Shown here: one piece after another, positions 1-5,840 of the stretch
Layout of the letters: each line of letters begins with the position of its first letter
How positions within the stretch are numbered: the first letter of the stretch is position 1
NCBI GenBank assembly: GCA_003489345.1
Contig: DNIT01000132.1
Location: 5,623 to 13,302, forward strand
DNA from: Pelotomaculum sp.
GTDB taxonomy: Bacteria; Bacillota; Desulfotomaculia; Desulfotomaculales; Pelotomaculaceae
DNA: 7,680 nucleotides
Direction: 5' to 3'
Notes under the pieces: generated by a model
Database searches by the model: none
What the model saw: the letters and a program-made list of their open reading frames with translations, nothing else
Told to the model about the DNA's origin: nothing
Position numbers and translations under genes: made by a program

Positions 1-848
1 AGGGGAAAGGACACCGGCTCCCCCTTTTGCGTAAGTTTTCCGTATAGATTCAAACAACCAATGTAAAAAGCCAATTCGGTCCGCAATATTTTAAAAAAGC
101 TGAGAATATGGTCAGTGGACTGGGCGAGCGCATTGGCAACAAGGTTGATACCCCGATCTTTTAATTCCGACAGAGCTCTGGCGCCGCTTTCATCGCGCTC
201 GCTAATATATAAGGTGAAAGCTTTTGGCTTTTTTGCAAACAGCTGCTTAATCCAATTTTGTTTTTTGTATTCGTCCTTTGGTTTGCGAAGTATATAGTTG
301 ATACCTTTATTTCCTTTCCCCAATTCAGCGCTGATCAAAACCCCGTCATTGAATTTAAGTTCCTTTAGGTGATTTTGGATGGCAGCAAAATATTCATCAT
401 CAAGTTCTCTTTTGAGCATCGCAAATAAAACTGTAAAGCCCTCCGACGTAAAATCATCGGAGTACTTATCAGCGATATTCCTTAATTTTTTAAGCATGCC
501 CAGAAACATCTGCATCACTTCTATGGCTCTATGCAGTATTGAGGAGGGATGCCTGCTGAAAAAACTGAAATAATTTTTTCTCTCGCTTTCAATTGATTCA
601 ACCGCTATAGCGTAGATATCCCTGACAATAGAAGGGTTTTTCAGGCAATCTTTAAGAATATATTGGCGATATAGTATTTTGTCCAGATCATTTAAACAGG
701 ACAGAACTGCTTTCTTTGTCACTTCAAATAAAACATCATCACCGAGCGCCATTGCATTGAAAAGCACATTTAACTCCAGGTCTTGTATTTGTGCCTGTTC
801 ATTTGCCGGTAATTCCCGCTGCAAATCGAAATCATGGTCTTTATACAT
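1..848 (-). CDS. MutS-family protein, second member of tandem pair (partial, C-terminus beyond window)
   Basis: The frame is open from ATG at 848 to the window edge, giving at least 282 residues. I read it by translating the complement; no stop occurs. The protein resembles its upstream neighbour at two matching places. Near residues 51-67, CLNDLDKILYRQYILKD parallels the neighbour's TPLTDIDAIEYRHEIMREL. Near residues 262-282, a segment beginning FYIGCLNLYGKL parallels FYISYLEYVTKL. These lie at the start of the MutS core and just before the ATPase region. Walker A would therefore fall just outside the window. The gene starts 11 bases after its neighbour's stop and has no good ribosome site of its own (the nearest AAGGAG is 26 bases upstream, inside the neighbour). 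Translational coupling is likely. A second MutS-like subunit partnering the first is inferred; whether it keeps an intact ATPase cannot be seen here. Confidence 0.8.
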   Translation of the reverse strand, partial: MYKDHDFDLQRELPANEQAQIQDLELNVLFNAMALGDDVLFEVTKKAVLSCLNDLDKILYRQYILKDCLKNPSIVRDIYAIAVESIESERKNYFSFFSRHPSSILHRAIEVMQMFLGMLKKLRNIADKYSDDFTSEGFTVLFAMLKRELDDEYFAAIQNHLKELKFNDGVLISAELGKGNKGINYILRKPKDEYKKQNWIKQLFAKKPKAFTLYISERDESGARALSELKDRGINLVANALAQSTDHILSFFKILRTELAFYIGCLNLYGKLTQKGEPVSFP

Positions 849-859
849 AAGTAAAGGCT

Positions 860-2392
860 TTATAATTTTATACGCTCCTTTAAACTATCGTAGGTAAGCC
901 GGTACTTTTCGGCAATTGTTACCGCATATGAAAGTCCGTCATTGGGCTTTCTTAAAATTTTATATGTACGCAAGGCCGGATTTTCGGGAACCACCGTACT
1001 GACCATACTTACGGTTTTCTCGCTTAAAGAAGCCAATTCACCTATGAACGTTACACAAACACACAACATATCTAATGCTATTATTTTTTCCATGATCTTT
1101 TTACCCAAATAAATAGCGTCTTTTAATGTTGTGGAAGTGAAAATTTCATTCATTATGATAATACTGTTTGATGTTGCCCGGTTTAGAATATAATGAATTC
1201 TGACCAAGTCATCCTGCAGTTTGCCACGGAGATTTTTAATGTTTTCTTCTTTTTCAAAATGCGTAAAGAGTCTGTCAAACAGAAAGAGTTTTGCTTTCCT
1301 GCCCGGGACGGGGCAACCTATAGAGGCCAGATAATGCAGCTGTCCAAAAGTGCGGGCGAAGGTTGTTTTACCGCCCTGGTTTGGACCGGATACTACAAAA
1401 ATTCGCTCCTTGTCTTTAAGATAAAAATCGTTGCATACAATGGGCAAGTTTTCGGCAGTGAGTTTGTTGGCTAAGGCTAAATCAAACCCTTCATAATCAT
1501 AGATTTCTTTGCATTCATCTGAAATTTGCGGATAACAAAATTTCAATCCAGATTTTTTGAGTTTTGTGACATACTCCAGATAGGAGATGTAAAATTGTAC
1601 TTCCCGGTCAAAAACTTCTATTGTTCTAGCCAGATAATTGCGGTTCTTTGCGCAAAACTCATTAAGAATTAAGAATATATCAGGATACAATTGTGCTACC
1701 AAATTTAGTACTCCCGCTTCAATATGGTTCATGTCAGCCCAGTTGGAAAATTTCACTCTGTACTCTTTAACCGATCCCTGTTTAAATTTCTCAAAGGTTT
1801 TCTCCACTTGAATGCTGTAATCAGTCTCAGATTTATATTTGCAAACCTTGATGCAGTTATCTTTTATAAGGAGGCAATATTTTAAGGCGGATAAATCTGC
1901 TTCAAGCTTTTTCGTTTCTGATAGAAGCGATGTGAAACCTGTGGATTTGACATAGTTAGATATATATTCAAGGAAGGCTAAAAAACCGCGCGATTTTAAA
2001 TCTGTTAGGGTTAAAGCCTCTACCAGAGAATTAACAGCTTCGCAATAAACTTCTACTGCATCTAAAAACCATTTTTCCTTCTGGTATTTGTAGTACAGCT
2101 TGTGTGCCTGGGCTAGATGTTCTCGCATTGTACGCATTTTTTGTGCAAATGATTTTATATGCTCAAACAGTATTTTATTTTCAAGCTCCCGCATTATTTC
2201 ATGACGATACTCGATCGCATCGATATCGGTTAAAGGAGTGTAAAAAAACGGTTTTAAATTGTATTCCCCCTTACCGACCGTAATGGCTTCTACAATCTGG
2301 TCAAGATTTAAATCAATAAAAAAGTCAGGGGCTTCAAGAGTTTCTTTTATTAAGTCTGATTTTTTTTCAAATAGGATGCTGTGGAAAGTCAT
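860..2392 (-). CDS. MutS-family ATPase lacking the mismatch-recognition domain
   Basis: The product is 510 residues. The N-terminal part (about 1-310) is helical and matches the MutS core/lever region. The C-terminal part is the MutS ABC-type ATPase: Walker A GPNQGGKTT at about 336-344, and a Walker B-like segment SIIIMNEIFTSTTLKDA at about 410-426. There is no N-terminal mismatch-binding domain, no connector domain and no C-terminal Smr nuclease. It is therefore not housekeeping MutS or full MutS2, but one of the short MutS-related families. Two key residues differ from classical MutS: Walker B has NE instead of DE, and the H-loop reads TFIGEL where MutS has TH(Y/F)HEL. The start is ATG 2392, with AGGAGG eight bases upstream; an in-frame GTG at 2401 overlaps that ribosome site and is unlikely. 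The gene lies behind a fluoride riboswitch and directly before a paralogue. A role in DNA or nucleic-acid maintenance is inferred from the family only. Confidence 0.92.
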   Translation of the reverse strand: MTFHSILFEKKSDLIKETLEAPDFFIDLNLDQIVEAITVGKGEYNLKPFFYTPLTDIDAIEYRHEIMRELENKILFEHIKSFAQKMRTMREHLAQAHKLYYKYQKEKWFLDAVEVYCEAVNSLVEALTLTDLKSRGFLAFLEYISNYVKSTGFTSLLSETKKLEADLSALKYCLLIKDNCIKVCKYKSETDYSIQVEKTFEKFKQGSVKEYRVKFSNWADMNHIEAGVLNLVAQLYPDIFLILNEFCAKNRNYLARTIEVFDREVQFYISYLEYVTKLKKSGLKFCYPQISDECKEIYDYEGFDLALANKLTAENLPIVCNDFYLKDKERIFVVSGPNQGGKTTFARTFGQLHYLASIGCPVPGRKAKLFLFDRLFTHFEKEENIKNLRGKLQDDLVRIHYILNRATSNSIIIMNEIFTSTTLKDAIYLGKKIMEKIIALDMLCVCVTFIGELASLSEKTVSMVSTVVPENPALRTYKILRKPNDGLSYAVTIAEKYRLTYDSLKERIKL

Positions 2393-2400
2393 GACAAACA

Positions 2401-2406
2401 CCTCCT
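2401..2406 (-). promoter_or_regulatory. Ribosome binding site deciding the MutS-like gene start
   Basis: AGGAGG on the minus strand, with eight bases before ATG 2392. The in-frame GTG at 2401-2399 uses the last G of this site, so it cannot be served by it. Confidence 0.85.
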
Positions 2407-2441
2407 TGGCTATTTAAGCGGAATTACAACAGCAATTGCAC

Positions 2442-2499
2442 AGCGCCAACCCTGACGCTTTGCAGGGGAACCATACCCGAGCAAGGTTAGCAGGTAACC
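2442..2499 (-). other. Three consecutive hairpins in the leader of the MutS-like gene
   Basis: Between the riboswitch terminator and the gene lies a 141-base leader without a convincing reading frame. Its middle can fold into three adjacent hairpins on the minus-strand RNA. GGTTA/TAACC pairs at 2499-2485 with a 5-base loop. TTGC..GGG pairs with CCC..GCAA across 2484-2460. AGCG/CGCT pairs at 2459-2442. No U-tract follows, so it is not a terminator. It may affect RNA stability or translation; the function is unknown. Confidence 0.35.
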
Positions 2500-2547
2500 G
2501 CAACAGACTTAATAATAAAAGAATCTCCTTTTGGAACCGCAGCCAGT

Positions 2548-2594
2548 AAAAAAGCTGATAGTTTCTACCTTTGTTTTCGTAGAAGCCATCAGCT
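2548..2594 (-). terminator. Riboswitch-controlled intrinsic terminator
   Basis: On the minus strand, the 16-base arm AGCTGATGGCTTCTAC (2594-2579) pairs with GTAGAAACTATCAGCT (2568-2553) around a 10-base loop, with one G-U pair and one mismatch. Five further U residues follow directly, making a run of six with the last stem base. The 5' arm contains the 3' half of the aptamer's second stem and its pseudoknot strand, so aptamer folding and terminator folding exclude each other. This is the classical transcription-attenuation layout, giving expression when the ligand is bound. Confidence 0.88.
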
Positions 2595-2640
2595 GTCAAT
2601 CAGCATTTCGGATTTTTCCAATAGGGAGCTTCATCCCTTT
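2579..2640 (-). ncRNA. Fluoride riboswitch aptamer (crcB motif)
   Basis: The RNA reads AGGG-AUGAAGCU-CCCU (first stem and loop, 2638-2623). A junction follows, and then GCUG-AUUGA-CAGC-UGAUGGCUUCUAC (second stem plus conserved tail). This matches the crcB motif as I know it from the Thermotoga petrophila and Pseudomonas syringae examples: an AUG-starting loop in the first stem, a second stem followed by UGAUG, and a tail ending in CUAC. The diagnostic pseudoknot is present: GAAGC in the first loop is complementary to GCUUC in the tail. The junction is longer than in the short examples and can form a small extra hairpin, UUGGA/UCCGA around AAAA. The downstream terminator overlaps the tail, which is the usual expression platform. 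Fluoride normally switches such RNAs on. The genes downstream are MutS-like rather than an exporter. Confidence 0.88.
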
Positions 2641-2650
2641 TTTTAAATAA

Positions 2651-2679
2651 AAAATAACATTTTTTGACGGGGCCTGCAA
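2651..2679 (-). promoter_or_regulatory. Putative sigma-A promoter of the riboswitch-MutS transcript
   Basis: A TTGCAG -35 box (2679-2674) and a TATTTT -10 box (2656-2651) are 17 bases apart. Both are imperfect. The expected start near 2644 lies a few bases before the aptamer, as usual for riboswitch leaders. The position argues for it more than the box quality does. Confidence 0.5.
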
Positions 2680-2716
2680 GGATTAATTTTATCTTCCTTT
2701 CTTTCCTGCCAGATCC

Positions 2717-2857
2717 ATGTATAACTATATAAGCAGCCCAATGTTAACCAACGTGACTTCAGCGGGAATAGTTCCGGTAACCGCACAAAGTGGCACTGAA
2801 AAAAAATACACCCTAAATAGCACGCAAACCTCATTAGAAGAGAAATTTGGTACCTGA
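2717..2857 (+). CDS. Possible 46-residue small protein or gene remnant
   Basis: This plus-strand frame runs from ATG 2717 to TGA 2855-2857. It encodes a Ser/Thr-rich, soluble-looking peptide beginning MYNYISSPMLTNVTSAGIV and ending in EEKFGT. The composition looks protein-like and there are no low-complexity runs. However, no ribosome site precedes ATG 2717 or the internal ATG 2741, and I recognise no family. It would be the only plus-strand gene here and would converge with the cupin gene. It may be chance, or a relic of a gene end. It fills part of the 469-base stretch (2393-2861) that has no confident gene. Confidence 0.18.
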   Translation: MYNYISSPMLTNVTSAGIVPVTAQSGTEKKYTLNSTQTSLEEKFGT

Positions 2858-2885
2858 AGCTTTATTTATCTCCTTCTTCAGGTAC
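2850..2885. repeat. 10-bp inverted repeat at the cupin gene end
   Basis: GTACCTGAAG (2850-2859) and CTTCAGGTAC (2876-2885) are perfect complements separated by 16 bases. They span the cupin stop codon. On the minus strand the hairpin is followed only by CAAATTTCTCTTCT, a poor U-tract, so it may be a weak terminator or a 3'-end stabiliser. Confidence 0.5.
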
Positions 2886-3209
2886 GATGCAGATGAAGTC
2901 AAAATCCTCGTTTGAGGTACTGCTGAACTGATGGAGTGAATCGGCAGGCACGTATGCAACCGAACCTTCTCCCAGGAGAGTCTCCTTACCGTCGACGAAT
3001 AGTACCCCCTGCCCGCGCAGGATATAATTTATATGCGGCCAGGGATGGCTGTGGCGGGGCGAGTTGCCGCCGTCTTTCAAAGAAAAAAGGCGCATAACCC
3101 AGCCTGTCCACCCCTCCTGCGGGCCGATCAAGGTCTTTTTGCAAGCATTTACCGCACCGGGGGCGTTAACTTTTATTTCTTCCAGGTTTTTGACGCTGCC
3201 AACGAACAC
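2862..3209 (-). CDS. Small single-domain cupin protein
   Basis: The 115-residue protein is one cupin beta-barrel. Motif 1 is GGNSPRHSHPWPHINYILRG (47-66), containing His53, His55 and His59. Motif 2 is GSVAYVPADSLHQF (82-95) with His93. The glutamate usual in motif 1 (HxH-x3-4-E) is replaced by His59, giving a potential four-histidine metal site. There is no signal peptide or membrane segment, so it is cytoplasmic. The start is GTG 3209, supported by GGGAGG eight bases upstream. A terminator separates it from the penicillin-binding protein gene. I see no clear promoter in the short space after that terminator, so it may depend on read-through or on a weak promoter. Substrate and reaction cannot be told: cupins of this size include metal-dependent isomerases, dioxygenases and small-molecule sensors. 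Confidence 0.88.
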   Translation of the reverse strand: MFVGSVKNLEEIKVNAPGAVNACKKTLIGPQEGWTGWVMRLFSLKDGGNSPRHSHPWPHINYILRGQGVLFVDGKETLLGEGSVAYVPADSLHQFSSTSNEDFDFICIVPEEGDK

Positions 3210-3251
3210 GTTAGATTCCTCCCAAGCCTTTTTTCTAGTAATTCAGGGTGC

Positions 3252-3276
3252 AAAAAAAAATCCCTGCAGGGGATTT
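3252..3276 (-). terminator. Intrinsic terminator after the penicillin-binding protein gene
   Basis: On the minus strand, AAATCCC pairs with GGGATTT around the loop CTGCA, and the run continues as T residues to 3252. It lies about 160 bases beyond the stop at 3433 and before the cupin ribosome site. Confidence 0.75.
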
Positions 3277-3386
3277 AAATTTGTTTGTTATTATGAGTGT
3301 CTTAAATGGCATCGGGTTAAAACATTTCAAGTGAAATTGAAAATGGAGGCTTCTGCTGCGGCCTTTGCATACTGCATTTCTACAGG

Positions 3387-3412
3387 GCAGGTGCGAATAA
3401 ATTCACACCTGC
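3387..3412. repeat. Near-perfect 12-bp inverted repeat just after the penicillin-binding protein stop
   Basis: GCAGGTGCGAAT (3387-3398) and ATTCACACCTGC (3401-3412) pair around a 2-base loop, with one C/A position that becomes a G-U pair in minus-strand RNA. On the plus strand it is followed by TTTTTCCTTTT. It could therefore stop antisense transcription, or protect the 3' end of the minus-strand mRNA, whose stop lies 20 bases before it. Confidence 0.55.
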
Positions 3413-3432
3413 TTTTTCCTTTTAAATTTATT

Positions 3433-5709
3433 TTACTGGCTTTTACCGCTTTGGTCTTCAGCCTGGTTGGTTTTGTTGGGTTTTGTAACCGGGATGGCCG
3501 GGTTGACCGGAGCTCCGGTTTGTTCCGAGGTAATACCCTGGCCGTGTATAGTGCAGGTCTCAGTAGGTACGCGCTGGGCGTAATCCAGTACGGTGGCAGG
3601 GACCTGGTAGGGCAGTTTAATCATTGGCTTGATAATCCGGTCGGGGCAGTACTGGCTGGGGAGCTGCCCGCTGGCCGCGCAAACTTCCACAAAAACATGC
3701 ACATTATCCTGCTCCGTGGGCACTGTTCCTTCAGCAAACAAGTCCGTTACCAGAGAGTCGGCAGGTGTGTTTGGCCCCGGCAAAAGACCGGACTTGCTGT
3801 CGACCGTTGCCGAGACCACCCCGGCCGGGGCGGTGAAGTCCTGGGCCGGAAGGCCGCTCAAGGCCTTGCTCATAATCTCCTGCCAGATTTTTGCCGGATA
3901 CATGCCGCCATAAGCCTGCGGCATGGATGTGGGAGTATCGTAGCCGATCCACACTGCCGCCGTAAGCTCGGGGGTATAACCGACAAACCAGATATCCTTG
4001 CCGTCGTCGGTGGTTCCTGTTTTACCAGCCGCCGGTCTCCCGATTTGGGCGCCGGTTCCGGTACCGCTTTGAACCACGGATTTCAGCATGTCCGTAATCA
4101 AATAAGCGGTGGTCGCCTTCATGGCCGAGCGCTGCTTGGAGACATGCTGATCGAGGATGACGCCGTCTGCTTTTTCGACTCTAATAATGGCGGTAGGCTC
4201 AATGTACACACCATGGTTGGCAAAAGCGCCATATGCAGTCGCCATCTGCAGCGGTGTCACCCCTTCATGCAGGCCGCCAAGCGCCATGCTGAGGCCGTGC
4301 ACGTCCGGATCAAGCTTGATGCCAAGCCCGGAAGCGAAGCGGATGGCATCGCTGGTACCAACGATGTCAAGCAGTTTAACGGCAACAACGTTTACAGAGC
4401 GAGTAAGAGCCTCCCGCAGGGTTAGCAAGCCCCGGAAGACACCGTCAGAGTTGCGTGGCGAGTAGGAACCGTAACTGACCGGGATATCGTCAACCACCGA
4501 GGCAGCCCCGAGTCCATGGTATTCGATGGCTGGCCCGTAAGCTGCAATGGGTTTAAAGGCAGAACCTGGCTGGCGTGTTGTCTGGCTGGCCCGGTTCCAG
4601 GACCTCTTCTGGGTATGCTCCCGCCCGCCCACCAGGGCAACGATGTGACCGGTTTGAGGATCGAGGACCACCACCGCCCCCTGGGGTTGCATGACACCGT
4701 TGGCGTCGGCGTTTGAGGCGGGGAAATTGGAGGACCTGCTCATGGCTGCCTCCGCTATTTGCTGGATTTTGGGATCAAGGGAGGTGTATACCTTCAGCCC
4801 CCCCTTGAAAACCTCAGCTTCGCCATATTGTTCAATTAGTTTTTCGGTCACATAATCAAGAAAATATGGATATGGGTACTGTCGCTGAGAGACTTCGTTG
4901 GTGTCCAGCTTCAGTTCCATATCCTTGGCCTGGTCGGCTTGTTGCTGGGAGATAAAGTTGTATTTGACCATCCTGTCCAGCACGGCGTTACGCCTGGATA
5001 GAACGGTCTTAATATGTTTTTCCTTTTCCTCATCTTTTAGAGTGTAAATTTTAAAAGGGTCATAGGCGCTGGGCGCCTGGGGCAGCCCGGCGAGCAGGGC
5101 TCCTTCCTCAAGGTTGAGCTTGCCCACATCTTTGCCGAAAAAGGTCTGGGCCGCGGCTTGAATGCCGTAAGCGCCTTCGCCAAGGTATATATTATTAAGA
5201 TACATCTCCAGAATTTCGTCCTTGGTGTAGCGCCTTTCCACCTGGAAGGCCAGGATAATTTCCTGGATTTTTCTCTTGGCGGTTTGCTCTGGGCTCAGAA
5301 AAGAGATTTTGACCAACTGCTGGGTAATGGTGCTGCCTCCCTCAACGATTTGCCTGGAGGTCAGGTCGGACCAGGCGGCCCTGGCAATGCCGCGGATGCT
5401 GATGCCGTGGTGTTGGTAGAAAGCCGGGTCTTCTATGGCCAAAAAGGCGTTCTTAACGATGTCGGGGATTTCCTCTAAATCAACCGGAACGCTGTTTTTA
5501 AGACCAACATTGGTAACCAGGTTGCCGTCCTTGTCGTAAATCATTGTGGAGGCGCCGGATTCCAGGGCACCCGGGCTGATGACCGGCAAATCCCTGATAC
5601 TGGTGAAGAGCACGGCCGCCAGCACGCAGCCGGCGCCTATGATGGCGATGCCCAGCAGAAGAAAAAAGAACCGTGAAAGTTTTAACTTCCTTTTTAACCT
5701 TCTTGCCAA
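3433..5709 (-). CDS. Class A penicillin-binding protein (bifunctional transglycosylase/transpeptidase, PBP1A family)
   Basis: It polymerises and cross-links peptidoglycan from lipid II at the outer face of the membrane. Numbering is from TTG 5709 (758 residues). A basic N-terminus is followed by one membrane anchor (about 14-36). The GT51 glycosyltransferase has AIEDPAFYQHHG with catalytic Glu93, GGSTITQQ (124-131), KIQEI with Glu150, and LEMYLNNIYLGEGAYGIQ. The transpeptidase has SxxK in QPGSAFKP (Ser383, Lys386), SVN (Ser438-Asn440) and KTGTT (563-567). A C-terminal tail of about 140 residues carries three cysteines (677, 688, 719) and ends Pro/Thr/Asn-rich. All catalytic motifs are intact and the length is normal for the family. 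A longer frame starts at ATG 5724, but it has no ribosome site. GGAGG at 5722-5718 sits eight bases before TTG 5709 and overlaps that ATG. The gene has its own promoter and terminator. Related genes are called ponA, mrcA or pbpF; I do not choose one. Confidence 0.96.
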   Translation of the reverse strand: MARRLKRKLKLSRFFFLLLGIAIIGAGCVLAAVLFTSIRDLPVISPGALESGASTMIYDKDGNLVTNVGLKNSVPVDLEEIPDIVKNAFLAIEDPAFYQHHGISIRGIARAAWSDLTSRQIVEGGSTITQQLVKISFLSPEQTAKRKIQEIILAFQVERRYTKDEILEMYLNNIYLGEGAYGIQAAAQTFFGKDVGKLNLEEGALLAGLPQAPSAYDPFKIYTLKDEEKEKHIKTVLSRRNAVLDRMVKYNFISQQQADQAKDMELKLDTNEVSQRQYPYPYFLDYVTEKLIEQYGEAEVFKGGLKVYTSLDPKIQQIAEAAMSRSSNFPASNADANGVMQPQGAVVVLDPQTGHIVALVGGREHTQKRSWNRASQTTRQPGSAFKPIAAYGPAIEYHGLGAASVVDDIPVSYGSYSPRNSDGVFRGLLTLREALTRSVNVVAVKLLDIVGTSDAIRFASGLGIKLDPDVHGLSMALGGLHEGVTPLQMATAYGAFANHGVYIEPTAIIRVEKADGVILDQHVSKQRSAMKATTAYLITDMLKSVVQSGTGTGAQIGRPAAGKTGTTDDGKDIWFVGYTPELTAAVWIGYDTPTSMPQAYGGMYPAKIWQEIMSKALSGLPAQDFTAPAGVVSATVDSKSGLLPGPNTPADSLVTDLFAEGTVPTEQDNVHVFVEVCAASGQLPSQYCPDRIIKPMIKLPYQVPATVLDYAQRVPTETCTIHGQGITSEQTGAPVNPAIPVTKPNKTNQAEDQSGKSQ

Positions 5710-5717
5710 GTCTCGAT

Positions 5718-5722
5718 CCTCC
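5718..5722 (-). promoter_or_regulatory. Ribosome binding site favouring the TTG start
   Basis: GGAGG on the minus strand lies eight bases before TTG 5709 and overlaps the in-frame ATG at 5724-5722. The predicted transcript start near 5734 would leave that ATG only about ten bases of leader and no ribosome site. Confidence 0.7.
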
Positions 5723-5740
5723 ATTTAAACAATTTACTGA

Positions 5741-5769
5741 ATTATAACATATCCTTAAGGGCATGTAAT
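5741..5769 (-). promoter_or_regulatory. Sigma-A promoter of the penicillin-binding protein gene
   Basis: The -35 box ATTACA (5769-5764, four of six consensus bases) and the perfect -10 box TATAAT (5746-5741) are 17 bases apart. The expected start is near 5734. The -35 box overlaps a dyad at 5765-5782. Confidence 0.7.
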
Positions 5770-5782
5770 AAACAAATATTAC
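5765..5782. promoter_or_regulatory. Putative operator, dyad GTAATA-N6-TATTAC
   Basis: The sequence GTAATAAACAAATATTAC has perfect 6-base half-sites around AACAAA. It covers the -35 box of the penicillin-binding protein promoter, the position expected of a repressor site. A close copy lies in the promoter of the XRE-Ig gene at 7624-7638. Confidence 0.4.
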
Positions 5783-5796
5783 CTGTTATGTAAAGC

Positions 5797-5827
5797 AAAA
5801 AATAAGGCCTCCTGTGGAGGACCTTAT
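5797..5827 (-). terminator. Intrinsic terminator of the LysM gene
   Basis: On the minus strand, ATAAGG and CCTCC pair with GGAGG and CCTTAT around the loop ACA, with one bulged T, and a run of T residues follows. It begins 14 bases after the LysM stop and separates that gene from the next promoter. Confidence 0.9.
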
Positions 5828-5840
5828 CGGAGGTTTATTG

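Noticed and set aside
2393..2401. GTG start for the first MutS-like gene
   Set aside because: The codon at 2401-2399 shares its first base with the ribosome site AGGAGG (2406-2401). That site serves ATG 2392 with ideal spacing.
2548..2594. Reading the hairpin as a plain terminator of the cupin gene or as a T-box leader
   Set aside because: Its 5' arm is part of a complete crcB-type aptamer with pseudoknot, and it lies about 270 bases past the cupin stop. No T-box AGGGTGG-type sequence or specifier loop is visible.
2414..2599. A 61-residue minus-strand frame in the MutS leader
   Set aside because: It runs through the riboswitch terminator and leader hairpins, is rich in Cys and Leu, and has no ribosome site. 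The RNA structure explains the stretch better.
2643..2834. A 63-residue minus-strand frame after the cupin gene
   Set aside because: It has a Trp/Cys-rich, unprotein-like composition and no ribosome site, and it overlaps the riboswitch promoter.
3064..4425. A 453-residue plus-strand open frame
   Set aside because: It lies antisense to the cupin and the intact penicillin-binding protein gene, which has all its catalytic motifs. The translated sequence has no recognisable domain, so it is a GC-driven shadow.
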